A stretch of DNA of 64,000 nt from NCBI RefSeq assembly GCF_011492965.1, contig NZ_CP045122.1:1-64000 (forward strand), read 5' to 3'. The stretch comes from Rubrobacter marinus (lineage in GTDB: Bacteria > Actinomycetota > Rubrobacteria > Rubrobacterales > Rubrobacteraceae). Below, one piece after another: positions 9,935-19,027 of the stretch. The stretch's first letter is position 1; each line of letters begins with the position of its first letter. The translations under genes were made by a program, and so were the position numbers. Below the pieces are notes generated by a model. That model had not been told where the DNA came from. It did no database searches and saw only the letters and a program-made list of their open reading frames with translations.

Positions 9935-11468
9935 CTTGAGTCGATCCTTTTTCGAGAGATTCCGGGTAACGCTTTTCGATGCGGCGGACCGCGACGCGCT
10001 CGATAAGGAACGCGCGCCACCACTGGCCGCTTTGGATCAGGGGAGCGCACCGCTCCACGCCCCGCCGGTCGTAGCGCTCGTAGACCTCGTGAGCGGCGGG
10101 CCCGAGGGCGGAGATCCCGCCCAGGAGCGCCCGGTCCCGAGCGAAATCCGCAAGCAAGCCGTCCCCGTCCGGGTGGCCCTTGGGGGCCTCGCGGCGCAGG
10201 ACCTCCAGCAGGAGGACCTCGTAGCGGTCCTCGTCGAGGCCCAGAGCCCTCGCGGCCGCGCGGGCCAGGGGACAGTCGGCGGGCACCAAGGGCAGCCCCT
10301 CGGCGGGATGGTCGTCAAATCGTCCCTCCTGTGTGACGCCGACGAGATCAGCACCGCTACTCCGCCTCCCCGGAGGGGTTGGGGGACGCCAGCCGATAAG
10401 GGCCGTAACCGGCGCGTCGGACTTCGCCTTGAAGCCGACCTTGTAGGCCTTTTCGGCCGATGATCCTGCGGGGTGCTCTTCGTAGAGGCGCACGATCTCG
10501 TCGGGCTCGTCGTTGGGGTTGTCCTTGACAACCTCGTCCCGGAAGTCGCCTTCGAGGACGAGTTGGTCCTCCTCGAAGACGTGGTAGACGCCGGTGTTGT
10601 AGGACTTGCCGCCGATGGTGGTCCGCTGCTGGGTGACGTAGAGGATCGGCTGGCCGGGCTCGGCCCGGCCGAAGTTGCCGGGGGTCACGGAGCCGTCGTT
10701 GGGGAGCTCGACCGAGCGCACCTCCTCGTAGGCGGTCGGCCCCTCGAGGGTGGTCCTCTTGCCTTCCTCGCTGTCTTCGATCTTGCCGCCCCAGGCGAGC
10801 GGCTTGCCGTCGATCTCGCCGGCGTCGATAAAGTACTCCCCGCCGCTCCCCTTCTCGATCAGCACGATCCCCGTGTCCGTCACGGGTAGGTCGGCCGTGT
10901 TGGACGGGGCCGAGGACCCCGCGGCGGCCGGATCCCTCTGGGTTGGGGTCTGCTGCGCCGCGGGCGTCTCCTGGACGGCCGTTCGGGCCTCCTCCCCGCC
11001 GCCGGAGATAATGCGGTAACCGACGAAGGCCAGCACGATCACGAACAGGGCGACCGGGAAGTACCAGTAGCGGGAGAGGGTGAGCACGAGCGCGTCGAAC
11101 GGGCCCTTGGGGGACTCGGTTCTCTGTTCCTCGTCTTCGTCGCCCGCAGAGCGGGGGCGCGGGTAGCCGCGGGAGGCGGCCTGCGCGCGGGTGTCGTGGA
11201 CGGCTTCTGGACGGCGCAGGTCTTCCATTTCGTCCATCAGGGGATCGTCGGAGAAGTCGGTAGTGGGGTCGTCTTCGTCGGCGAGCGGATCGCCCTCGTC
11301 GACGTCGTTATCGTCGTCGTACGCGAGGTCGTCGTAGTGCTGCGTGGGCTCTTCCGTCCCTTCGGGCCCCTGCTCGTCGTAGGAGCGGTCCGGGGGCTCG
11401 GCCAGCGGGCCCTCCACGCCCGGGGAGCTCAACCCGCCGCCCTGCCAGTCGTTGCTTGAATCGCTCAT
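9927..11468 (-). CDS. Single-pass membrane protein of the conjugation operon, unknown family
   Basis: The 513-residue protein starts with ATG at 11466-11468, sharing ATGA with the VirB4 stop, and ends 8 bases into the next gene, so translation is coupled on both sides. Residues 1-120 are strongly acidic (runs of Asp/Glu, for example DDDNDVDEGD). A membrane segment lies near residues 133-152 (YWYFPVALFVIVLAFVGYRI). The outer part has a beta-rich section (TGIVLIEKGSGGEYFIDAGE; QPILYVTQQRTTIGGK) and a mostly helical C-terminus rich in Arg and Glu (YEVLLLEVLRRE; FLIERVAVRRIEKRY). I recognise no family. Position directly after VirB4 suggests a structural channel subunit. Confidence 0.7.
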   Translation of the reverse strand: MSDSSNDWQGGGLSSPGVEGPLAEPPDRSYDEQGPEGTEEPTQHYDDLAYDDDNDVDEGDPLADEDDPTTDFSDDPLMDEMEDLRRPEAVHDTRAQAASRGYPRPRSAGDEDEEQRTESPKGPFDALVLTLSRYWYFPVALFVIVLAFVGYRIISGGGEEARTAVQETPAAQQTPTQRDPAAAGSSAPSNTADLPVTDTGIVLIEKGSGGEYFIDAGEIDGKPLAWGGKIEDSEEGKRTTLEGPTAYEEVRSVELPNDGSVTPGNFGRAEPGQPILYVTQQRTTIGGKSYNTGVYHVFEEDQLVLEGDFRDEVVKDNPNDEPDEIVRLYEEHPAGSSAEKAYKVGFKAKSDAPVTALIGWRPPTPPGRRSSGADLVGVTQEGRFDDHPAEGLPLVPADCPLARAAARALGLDEDRYEVLLLEVLRREAPKGHPDGDGLLADFARDRALLGGISALGPAAHEVYERYDRRGVERCAPLIQSGQWWRAFLIERVAVRRIEKRYPESLEKGSTQGV

Positions 11469-14400
11469 CGCGTTCTCTGAACCTCCTCGTGTTCTTGTTG
11501 GGCGTTAAGGAGCTCGCGGAGCAGGGGGGTAAGGGCCTGCCCGACCCGGTCGTCCTTGAGGGCGGCGAACCCGCCTTTCACCTCGGCCTCGTAGGCGGAG
11601 AGATTGTCCGGCGGGAGGGGATAGGCCCGGTGGCCCGAGAAAGCTTCGTCCTCGGTGGGGAGCCCGCCGATCGGGGCGAGCAGGGTCCCGTTCGTGCCGC
11701 GTAGATCCTCGGTGGTGGTGACTATGTCGGAGAGGACGCGCGGCTCGGCCGCGGTGGCGACCACCCGGTCCGCCAAGAGCAGCCAGCGCTGGGCGTACCC
11801 CGAGCCGGCGCAGGGGACCACGATCAGGTCGAACACGTTGCGCAGGATCGCGGCGAGGCCCGCGGCGGGGACGTGCGGGTTCGAGACCATGCGCATCACC
11901 CGCAGGCTCGATGCGGGGTCGTTAGCCATGTACGCGTCGAGGTCGAGGTCCTCGCCGCCGACGGTCAGGTCGTCCGGAGGGAGGGCAACCTTCGGGGGGA
12001 GCAGCCTGTCGAACACGCGCTCCGTGACGTCGCCGTCGGCGTCCACGAAGAGCACCCGGGCGTCGCTCTCCTTGCCGAGCGTGGCGAGCATCCCCGCCAG
12101 GTTGTAGGCGACCGGGCCGCAGGTCGGCCCGACCACGGCGAAGATCCTGGCGGGGTGACGGCGCCCGCGAGGCAGCGACAGGGAGCCCGCGCGGGCCTCT
12201 TCCGGACGACGACGTCGTACGTCCGGGGCGCGGCCGGAGGGCGCGCCCCTCTCGGGGGCCGGGCCACCTTTAGGCGCCTGGGCCGTGTCGTGGGCCACGG
12301 GACGTGCCGCGGGCTCCTGGGAAGGGATCCGAATGGGCCGCGTCCGAGCCTCCGAGGGGGCTTGGCCTGTGGCGGGAGGGGCCTCCCGCCGTGGCGCGGC
12401 CCGCTCCGGCGCGGCCCGGCGGGGCGTTGTCCGGTCCTCGGAACGGGCGGACAGCGCGATCTGGCTCTTGCGGGCGGCCTTTCCACGGGAGGCGCCGTCG
12501 CCTTCTACCGACGGCTTCGGCCGCGCGTCGGGCTTACGGCTTTGGGCGGCGGGGAGGGCCTGCCTTTTCTTCATCTCGAGCTCGCGGCGCTTCCTTGCCT
12601 CCATCCGCTTCTGCTCGTAGTGGGGTTCGAGCTCGGGATCGGTGTTGAACAGCATCATCTCGAAGTCCGAGCAAAGGACGTAGACGGGGATCCTGTGGTC
12701 CTCGACGACGAGTAGGCCCTCGCCCTTCGCGAACGTGGACAACTTCTCCCTCTGCTCTTCCGACAGGCCGTAGTACTCGGTAAGGGCCTCGGCGGTCTTC
12801 TGACCCTGCTGGAGGATCAGGTGGGTTGCGGAGAGCTCCAGGATGGCCTGACCGTGTTCCGAGGTCGTAAACTCGATTACGTTCTGGGTTATGGCGACCA
12901 TGCCGTTGTTGCGGGCACGGCCCGAGCGCCACATCTCCTCGCAGAACTCCGCCCCCATGGGGTCGCGAAGCACGGACCAGAACTCGTCCACAAAGCAGTT
13001 GGAGGGCTCGTTCCAGTCCGAGAGGCGCCCGTTGAGAAAGTCCAACACCGCGAACATGACGGCGCCTTTCGCCCGGCCTTTCTTCACGCCGGCGAGCTGG
13101 AGAACGAGGAACTTGTTGTCCAGATCGACGTTCGTCTGGGCGTCGAAGACCGTTCTGTAGGGTCCGGACGACCACGGCTTGAGGCGGCGCCTCAGGCCCT
13201 CGTGCTCGGGGATGCCCTCCAGCTTGGCGTAGAATTCCGGGAAGATCGGCGGGGTGAGGGAGTGGGTGGCGGGATCGCGGGTGATGCCCTTGTCGGCGTA
13301 GACGTCGACGAGGATGTCCTGGACGTAGCCCTCCTCGTCCGGGTCGAGGCCTTCGCCGCCGGCCTTGAGGCCGACGAGCTTGATCAGGGCCGCTATCTTC
13401 CCGTCGAAGGCCGCGGCCCGCGCCTTCTGGCGGGCCTTCTCCGGGTCGCGCCCGGTGTCCGAGCTCGCCACGAGGCGGAGGTCCAGGTAGTTGTCCCTGA
13501 GATCGAACGGGTTGAACTTGTGGTCGGTACCGACGCCGAAGACGAGGTAGGCGCCGTTCATCGCCTGCGCCACCCGGTCGTACTTCGAATCTCCGACCGG
13601 GTCTACGATGACGATCCGATGGCCCTGCAGCCTCAGGCGCGTGGCCTCGGCTTTTATGGTCTGGGACTTGCCGGCGCCGGAGGTCGCCATGACGACCCCG
13701 TTGTAGTTTTTGAGCTTGCGGTTGTTGAGGATCACGGGGGCGCCCTCGTCCGGGTTGATGCCGTAGACGATGCCGCGCTCGTGGTTGAGCTGGTAGTTGC
13801 CGAACGTGAACAGGGCGGCGAGGGGGTAGGTGAGCATGCCGTGCTCGGCGTAGCGCGGGCTCAGAAAGCTCGAGCCGGTGGGGAGACCCGAGAGGAAGCC
13901 CTCCCACGCCTCCTCCCGGGCGAGCATGGCGGTGATCCGATGCCCCCGGAGGGTGCTGCGGACCTTCTCGCACAAGGTGAAGAGCTCCGCCTTGGAGTTG
14001 GCCTCGCAGTGGATGGTGAGGGTCAGGTCGACGAGCCCCTGCTTGCCGGTCTGCAACTCGTCCATGCCCTCGCCGACGGATTCCATGGAGATTTTGCGCT
14101 GGTTGTCGACGACGACGTTGCCGTTGGCGGCGGTCTCGCTTGAAGCGGACAGCTTGGCGAAGTGGGTGCCGATCCTGTTGACCGCCTCCTCCTGGGAAAC
14201 GGGCCTTACGTTCTTGACGACCTTGATTCGGCCCGGAAGCCTCAAGAGCGCCTGCATGGCGCCGAACGTGAGCTTGTCGGGGTACTCGGCCACGAACATC
14301 GTCGCGTGGTAACGCGGCCCGACGCGCAGGTAGTCCGGGTGGATCCTGACCGCGTCCGGCGCGATCTGATTGACGATGAGGTTGCCGATCCCGACCGCCG

Positions 14401-15499
14401 GCGGGGCGACCCGCCGGTGCTCTTCCATCGCCCTGACGACACCAGTAAGCCGCTTGGGGGAGAGCTTCTCGTAGGGGCCGTGGTAGAGGGTGACGGGCTC
14501 GTAGAGCCTGACCTGGGCCCCGGACTTTTTCGGGTCCTCGCCGGTGGTCTGGCCCATGAGGAACTCCAGGAGACGGAGGTCCTTGAGGGGCTGCAAGCGG
14601 GCGCCCACGTTGCGCATGCCGTCCTGGAAGATCTCGGCGCGGGCGCTAAGGACCCCGTAGGCCTCCTCCGCTTCCTCCTGGAGCTCGGCGGCGTTCTTCG
14701 GGCTGGCGCGCTCGACCCGCCAGAACGCCCACCACGGACGCGTCTCCTGGCTCCCCGCCCCCGGCGGTTTGTACGGAAGGACGACGTAGGCCTGGCGCTC
14801 GAAGACCTCGTGCTTCTTGACGACCGTCGTTAGGTACGAGGCGTGCTGGCGGGAGAAGTTGTCCAAGCGCCTCCCCGCGGTTCGCGCCTCGCGCGCCGCG
14901 GTCTCCCTGAAGAGACGGATGTACGGGGAGAGATCGCCGGGCTCTGCCTGCGTGATCTCGGTGAAGGGGAAATCCACCCTGTTGTAGAGCCTGACCATCC
15001 CCGCCCACGCGCGCGTCTGCTCGGTCGGCGAGCTCAAGGACAGCCTGACCGGGTCGACCTCGAGGACGGTGACGTAGGTGCCGTCCTTGCAGCGGATCAT
15101 GTCCCAGACGATCCGCTCGTGCGGGATCCTCTCCTGGATCGAGTCGCGGAGGGACGGCTTGCCCCCGGGCTCCTGCTTGCGCCACTTCAAGGTGTCCATG
15201 GCGAAGAAGCGCACCAGCCTCTTCCAGGCCCAGAAGTCCAGGTACCGGCCCTCGTGTTTCTTGAAGGCCGCCACGACGGCGACCGCCATGATGGGGACGC
15301 AGAGGGCGAGCACCCGCAACACGGAGAGCTCGACGAACCTGCCGAGCTGCACGCAAATGCCCCAGCACAGGAAGACCGCGACGGAGATCACGACAACCTG
15401 GCGCATGTCGACGGCGATGCCGAGGTACGGGATCTTCGCGATCTTTTGGTCCTGCGACGGACTCTTGAGTACCGGAAAGCTCAGGTTGCTCGGCTGCAT
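11465..15499 (-). CDS. PrgI-VirB4/TraC-type conjugation ATPase fused to a C-terminal ParA/MinD-like domain
   Basis: This 1344-residue ORF is intact. Start ATG at 15497-15499 follows GGGGAAGGAG. Residues about 34-52 and 60-78 are two membrane segments in a PrgI-like N-terminus. The VirB4/TraC ATPase follows: Walker A ATSGAGKSQ near residues 604-612, IVIVDPVGDSKYDR shortly after, Walker B CFVDEFWSVL near 833, and an arginine-rich SGRARNNG plus ITQN motor motif. After an Arg/Pro-rich linker (about 1000-1110) comes a domain with RIFAVVGPTCGPVAYNLAG near 1115 and VLFVDADGD near 1150. This is the ParA/MinD/CpaE fold pattern, but the Walker A lysine is missing. VirB4 energises substrate transfer in type IV secretion. 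The degenerate ParA-like tail recalls TadZ/CpaE and may position the machine, which is inference. Confidence 0.9.
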   Translation of the reverse strand: MQPSNLSFPVLKSPSQDQKIAKIPYLGIAVDMRQVVVISVAVFLCWGICVQLGRFVELSVLRVLALCVPIMAVAVVAAFKKHEGRYLDFWAWKRLVRFFAMDTLKWRKQEPGGKPSLRDSIQERIPHERIVWDMIRCKDGTYVTVLEVDPVRLSLSSPTEQTRAWAGMVRLYNRVDFPFTEITQAEPGDLSPYIRLFRETAAREARTAGRRLDNFSRQHASYLTTVVKKHEVFERQAYVVLPYKPPGAGSQETRPWWAFWRVERASPKNAAELQEEAEEAYGVLSARAEIFQDGMRNVGARLQPLKDLRLLEFLMGQTTGEDPKKSGAQVRLYEPVTLYHGPYEKLSPKRLTGVVRAMEEHRRVAPPAVGIGNLIVNQIAPDAVRIHPDYLRVGPRYHATMFVAEYPDKLTFGAMQALLRLPGRIKVVKNVRPVSQEEAVNRIGTHFAKLSASSETAANGNVVVDNQRKISMESVGEGMDELQTGKQGLVDLTLTIHCEANSKAELFTLCEKVRSTLRGHRITAMLAREEAWEGFLSGLPTGSSFLSPRYAEHGMLTYPLAALFTFGNYQLNHERGIVYGINPDEGAPVILNNRKLKNYNGVVMATSGAGKSQTIKAEATRLRLQGHRIVIVDPVGDSKYDRVAQAMNGAYLVFGVGTDHKFNPFDLRDNYLDLRLVASSDTGRDPEKARQKARAAAFDGKIAALIKLVGLKAGGEGLDPDEEGYVQDILVDVYADKGITRDPATHSLTPPIFPEFYAKLEGIPEHEGLRRRLKPWSSGPYRTVFDAQTNVDLDNKFLVLQLAGVKKGRAKGAVMFAVLDFLNGRLSDWNEPSNCFVDEFWSVLRDPMGAEFCEEMWRSGRARNNGMVAITQNVIEFTTSEHGQAILELSATHLILQQGQKTAEALTEYYGLSEEQREKLSTFAKGEGLLVVEDHRIPVYVLCSDFEMMLFNTDPELEPHYEQKRMEARKRRELEMKKRQALPAAQSRKPDARPKPSVEGDGASRGKAARKSQIALSARSEDRTTPRRAAPERAAPRREAPPATGQAPSEARTRPIRIPSQEPAARPVAHDTAQAPKGGPAPERGAPSGRAPDVRRRRPEEARAGSLSLPRGRRHPARIFAVVGPTCGPVAYNLAGMLATLGKESDARVLFVDADGDVTERVFDRLLPPKVALPPDDLTVGGEDLDLDAYMANDPASSLRVMRMVSNPHVPAAGLAAILRNVFDLIVVPCAGSGYAQRWLLLADRVVATAAEPRVLSDIVTTTEDLRGTNGTLLAPIGGLPTEDEAFSGHRAYPLPPDNLSAYEAEVKGGFAALKDDRVGQALTPLLRELLNAQQEHEEVQRTR

Positions 15500-15574
15500 G
15501 GCTCCTTCCCCTGTCTACGGCGTCCCGTGGGCGCCGCCGGGGCTTGTAAAGCCGCCGGCGGCGCGTGGTTTGCC

Positions 15575-16003
15575 TTAGCCGCCTACGAAGCTCGCGGCGG
15601 CGGCGAGGATGCCGCCGGCAAGGGCGACGATGAGGAATCCGCCGATGGTTAACCCGACGACGCGCTGGCCCTTCTGCTGGCGTTCCCTGTTGGCCCCGGC
15701 CGTCATCATCAGGCCGCCGCCCCACAGGATGCCGCCCGCGGCGACGCTCCCCGCGAGCCCGATCCCCCACAGAACGGCGTTGTCGATGGTGCCCTTTATC
15801 TGTTCCGGGCTGCCGCCTAGGGGACCGGTATCGATCTGCGCCAGGGCCGGGTTGGCGCCGAGAAGCGCGGCCGCGGTCAAGAGCAGGACCGCCGCCAGGA
15901 ACGGGAAAAAGAGGCGCGGGGCGCGCGCGGCCAGGCTCGTGCCCGAGTTGAGCGGGCGTAGGGACCGGAACTTCCGCGCCGCACGCCCATGGTTTTTGTT
16001 CAC
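15575..16003 (-). CDS. VirB2/TrbC-like pilin or T4SS small membrane protein
   Basis: GTG at 16001-16003 is chosen because GAAGGAG lies just upstream; a longer in-frame ORF exists but its extra N-terminus looks untranslated. The 142-residue protein has a signal-like first helix (LFFPFLAAVLLLTAAALLGANPALAQ) with cleavage probable after ALAQ. Two hydrophobic helices follow (NAVLWGIGLAGSVAAGGILW and VGLTIGGFLIVALAGGILAA), joined by a short basic loop (NRERQQKGQR). That is the VirB2/TrbC layout. It lies between the coupling protein and VirB4, as in other monoderm systems. Confidence 0.75.
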   Translation of the reverse strand: MNKNHGRAARKFRSLRPLNSGTSLAARAPRLFFPFLAAVLLLTAAALLGANPALAQIDTGPLGGSPEQIKGTIDNAVLWGIGLAGSVAAGGILWGGGLMMTAGANRERQQKGQRVVGLTIGGFLIVALAGGILAAAASFVGG

Positions 16004-16155
16004 CGTCGTTTCTCCTTCGGTTCGGTTTGCGTCAAGGTGGCGTCGAGGGACCGGTTCGGCCCCCGTCTGGCCCATCGTCGCCGCGCGGGGTAGGCGGCCG
16101 GGTTTGGGGGTCGTGCGCGCTTCGCGTCCTCCTTTCGTGGGGGTCACCCTCGGCG

Positions 16156-17829
16156 TCATCGCGCGGCTCCCCCAGGGCGTGACCCAACGGGCTCGTTCGG
16201 GGCGGGGGGGTTCGCGGAGGCGGGTTCGGGGACCGGGAGCGCTTCGACCACCATCGGGTCGAGGAGGTTACCGTCCGTGGCCGTCTGGAGGTGCCAGCGT
16301 GAGCGCGGGAGCTTCTTGATCTCGTCGATGGACCTGCGCGGCCTCAGCACGGTTCGGGTGCCCACCGAGTAGCTCCCGTGGCCCCCGTAACCCTTCGTGT
16401 GGCGGACGTCCTCGACCTCGACCTCGGTGGAGCCGATGATCTTCTGGGCTATCTTGGCGTCCTTGTCGCCGAGGCGGCCGGAGAAGAACTTGTGGGTGGC
16501 GTTGTTCTCGAGGACGTCCTGGAGGGGTTCGGAGAGCTGGGAGAAGCCCTGGTAGGCGACGTGCACGGCGACGCCGTACTTGCCGATGCCGGTGATCCAG
16601 CGTTCGAAGCGCTGGGCGGCGCGGCTGTTGGCGCGCCCGAGGATGAGCTGCATCTCGTCGAGGTACAAGCAGACGGGATGGCGCACCTTGCGCTTCTCGA
16701 GGTCCTGCATCACGCGCATGAGGAACCAGGTAGCGAGCGTCATCGAGGGGACGTCGCCCACGTCGGCGGCGGGGATGTCGCAGAGGATCAGCCCGCCCCT
16801 GTGGCTGGCCGCCCCGACGTCGATCTTGGCTTCTTCGGGCCCGGCGTGAGGACGTGCTCTATGACGTCCCGTCCGAGCATGTCGTCCAGCACGTTGTAGA
16901 GGCCGGCGGTCCTGTCCTCGCGGTCCTTCGGGTCAGGCGCAGGTACTTGTTTTCGAGCCAGCCGCGCGTCCTTTCGTCCAGGGTCTCCAGCTCGGCGGAG
17001 AAGGAGCCGCCCCATTCGCCTGGACGTGCAGGTCCTCCATGAGCCGCTCGTCGCTCTCGAGCCAGCGCCAGATGATCGCAAGGTCGGGCTCCACGCCGTT
17101 GGCCCTGGCGTAGGCGTGGGCCGCGAGGACCAGCTTGCGCAGGATCACGGTGTTGGTCTTCTCGTAGTAGACGTTGTTGGACGCGGAGATCGCCTCGAGC
17201 GTGGCCGTGGCCTGCTCCGCGAGGTCGGACGGCGTCGAGCCCGCGCCCACAAGGGGTTCCACTTCTCGGTGGCCGGATCGGCGGGTTGAGGTAGTGCACC
17301 GCCCCCCGAGTGCGTCGGCGAGCGCCAGCGCCCTGGACCCCAGGTCGCCCCCCGTCTGGATCACTATCACCGTGTGGTGGTGTCTGAGGTCCTGCTCGAT
17401 CCACGGCAGGATCAGGCTGGTCTTTCCCTGCCTGGTCGGCGCAACGATCTGCACGTGCATGCACCGGTCCGCGAACGAGAGCGAGACCAAGGGCTTGGCC
17501 GCCCGGGTGACCCGTCCGCCGTCCACACGCCTTCCCACCGCTATGACGCCCGGGCGCCTGTCGAGCTTGTGCCCCAAGCCGTTCAAGGCCCGCGCGCCGT
17601 GCGCGAGGGCCAGGTTGGTCCCTATGGTGCCCGCGGCCAGCGTCCCCAGGATCGCGGCCGCCCCGATCCCTATATACAGAGGATCGGTGGCGTAAGGGAG
17701 GAGCTCAGGGAGGGTCTCGCGTCCCCACTCGACGAGCTCCTTCATCGGCTCCTCCAGGGGATTAACCGGGGCGAGCGCAGGGGCGTCGGGGAGCCCGGGA
17801 GCAGACGCGCCTGCGCCCCCGCCCCTCAC
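16156..17829 (-). CDS. VirD4/TraG-type coupling protein ATPase (several frameshifts)
   Basis: Start ATG at 17827-17829 overlaps the upstream stop (ATGA). A membrane segment near residues 45-75 (PLYIGIGAAAILGTLAAGTIG) precedes the ATPase. Walker A is APTRQGKTSL near residue 130, and Walker B is VCLYLDEMQLIL at about 16650-16680, with ATHKFFSGRLGDKDA further on. Coupling proteins bring relaxase-bound DNA to the secretion channel, which fits the neighbours. Coding potential jumps frame near 17290, 17262, 17020, 16937 and 16845. For example the natural reading at 17270-17290 gives GGAVHYLNP, and at 16850-17010 it gives SAELETLDERTRGWLENKYL and AGLYNVLDDMLGRDVIEH. The total span of about 557 residues is normal for the family. 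Either the gene is decayed or the sequence has base-call errors; I favour the latter. Confidence 0.8.
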
Positions 17830-18254
17830 GACGTCGTCCCCAGTCGGGAAAGGCGCTCAGGGGCGGGATCGTTCTCGTACGGGGAGCCGAGCACCTCGCG
17901 TCCGCAATCCGAGATCGCGAAGGCCAACGTGCTCTGCCCCGTCCGCCCCTCCTCGACCGTCGCCAGACCGGCGTCCGTCAACCTCCGGAGGGCCCTGAGG
18001 AGCACCACGTCGGGCAGGCCCGTGACGTCGCGCAGCGCCAGAAAGGTAGCGCGGCTCACGGGGGCCAGGGCGTCGAGGACCGTGAGGAGGGCGAGGGACC
18101 GGTCGTGTTCCCCGGGGGGCAAGGCCTCCGCCTCGGGCGGCGTAGTCGGGGCCGGGAAGACCGGCTCGGCGTCCGGGACGCCGGCCGGATGGTGGGTGAG
18201 GGTTTCATGGCGACCGAACGTCCGGAGGATCGCCTCGAGCACGCTAAGGAGCAT
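17826..18254 (-). CDS. Winged-helix-like small protein, first gene of the conjugation operon
   Basis: The 142-residue protein starts with ATG at 18252-18254 behind GAGGAGG and overlaps the coupling-protein start by 4 bases. The C-terminal half reads like a winged helix: helices around SLALLTVLDALAPVSRATFLALRDVTG, a recognition-helix-like LPDVVLLRALRRLTDAG, then a beta wing (LATVEEGRTGQSTLAFAISD). The N-terminal half is Pro-rich. As first gene of the operon next to a repeat-rich non-coding region it may regulate transfer or act as an accessory DNA-processing protein. I know no named family for it. Confidence 0.6.
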   Translation of the reverse strand: MLLSVLEAILRTFGRHETLTHHPAGVPDAEPVFPAPTTPPEAEALPPGEHDRSLALLTVLDALAPVSRATFLALRDVTGLPDVVLLRALRRLTDAGLATVEEGRTGQSTLAFAISDCGREVLGSPYENDPAPERLSRLGTTS

Positions 18255-18662
18255 CCTCGGCCTCCTCGGGGTCGAACGGCGGCGGAGCCGGGCGGGAGGG
18301 GCGTGATGCCGACCTCCGTCGCCCCGGACTCGACGCGAGAGCGCGCGGGTCTCGTGAAAGGAGGGGGTTGCTCCGTGGGTCGGAGCGGACCCCGCGCGGA
18401 ACTCGTTGAGTTGGGCCGCACCGGTCCCTCCATAAGGAACGCGGCGGGGCTGAAGTGGTCGCGCACCCCGACGGGGCGACGGTGCGCGCCGTGCGTTGGG
18501 GCCGGCTCAAGGAGCATCGGTCCCCGGGCTGGCGGAGGAGGAAGAACGCGCCCGTGGCGGGCACGGCGTGCATGGCTCGTCGGGACGCGGGATGCTAGTA
18601 TGCGGGTTCGTCAAGGCCGGGGCCCCTTCATCTCTGAGCGGTGGTCTGTAGGTCTTGGTTGG

Positions 18663-18708
18663 GGCCGGTCCGCCCTTAGTCGGCGAAAACTAGGAGGACG
18701 GACCGGCC
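18663..18708. repeat. 46-bp hairpin with 10-bp perfect outer arms
   Basis: Arms GGCCGGTCCG (18663-18672) and CGGACCGGCC (18699-18708) are exact inverted complements. Inside, CCTTAGT and ACTAGG pair further around an 8-base loop CGGCGAAA. No run of T follows on either strand, so it is a poor intrinsic terminator. Its place beside the transfer operon suggests an oriT inverted repeat or a regulatory hairpin. Confidence 0.6.
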
Positions 18709-18815
18709 GTCTTCTACTCTTTCACTTCGGTTACCCGCGGCCTATGGCGTCACCCCCCTTCCAGGCGTCGTTTCGGCTCACGCGGCCCATTGTCCGGGAG
18801 GGCGAATCGTTGATC

Positions 18816-18905
18816 TATGGGCAATCGTGCTAAATCCGTTGCCCAAAAAACGTAGGCAATTGCCTATGGGTTGCCCATAAAACGGCCGAAATTGCCCAAA
18901 AATTA
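18816..18905. promoter_or_regulatory. Cluster of TTGCCCA/TGGGCAA sites with two palindromes
   Basis: This AT-richer patch carries TATGGGCAAT at 18816, TTGCCCAAAA at 18839, the perfect 14-bp palindrome TAGGCAATTGCCTA at 18853-18866, TATGGGTTGCCCATA at 18865-18879, and AATTGCCCAAAAATTA at 18890-18905. Heptamers recur at about 20-bp steps in both orientations, as expected for cooperative binding of a dimeric regulator or for a relaxosome protein at oriT. Confidence 0.6.
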
Positions 18906-19027
18906 CCCAGAACCGGCGGTTTGAGGATGGCGCGCGGTGGGAACGCGGCGCGGGGTGATCATCGATGCATGCGTGCGTTCTCCGGCCGGGGAACGCGCAG
19001 CCCGATGCTGCGACGGGGGGAGGGGCT

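Larger units (their letters stand above)
18255..19027. other. Non-coding region upstream of conjugation operon; candidate oriT/control region
   Basis: I find no convincing gene here. The interval lies between the conjugation operon, which starts at 18254 and runs left, and the end of the J-domain gene at 19028. It holds a long hairpin (18663-18708) and a cluster of TTGCCCA repeats in an AT-rich patch (18816-18905), listed separately. ORFs that cross it are Arg/Pro-rich shadows. Confidence 0.6.

Noticed and set aside
12821..14143. 440-residue plus-strand frame inside the VirB4 gene
   Set aside because: Composition is Val/Gly/Arg-rich with no motif; the opposite strand encodes intact VirB4.
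18663..18708. Intrinsic terminator
   Set aside because: The hairpin is strong but neither side is followed by a T-run.
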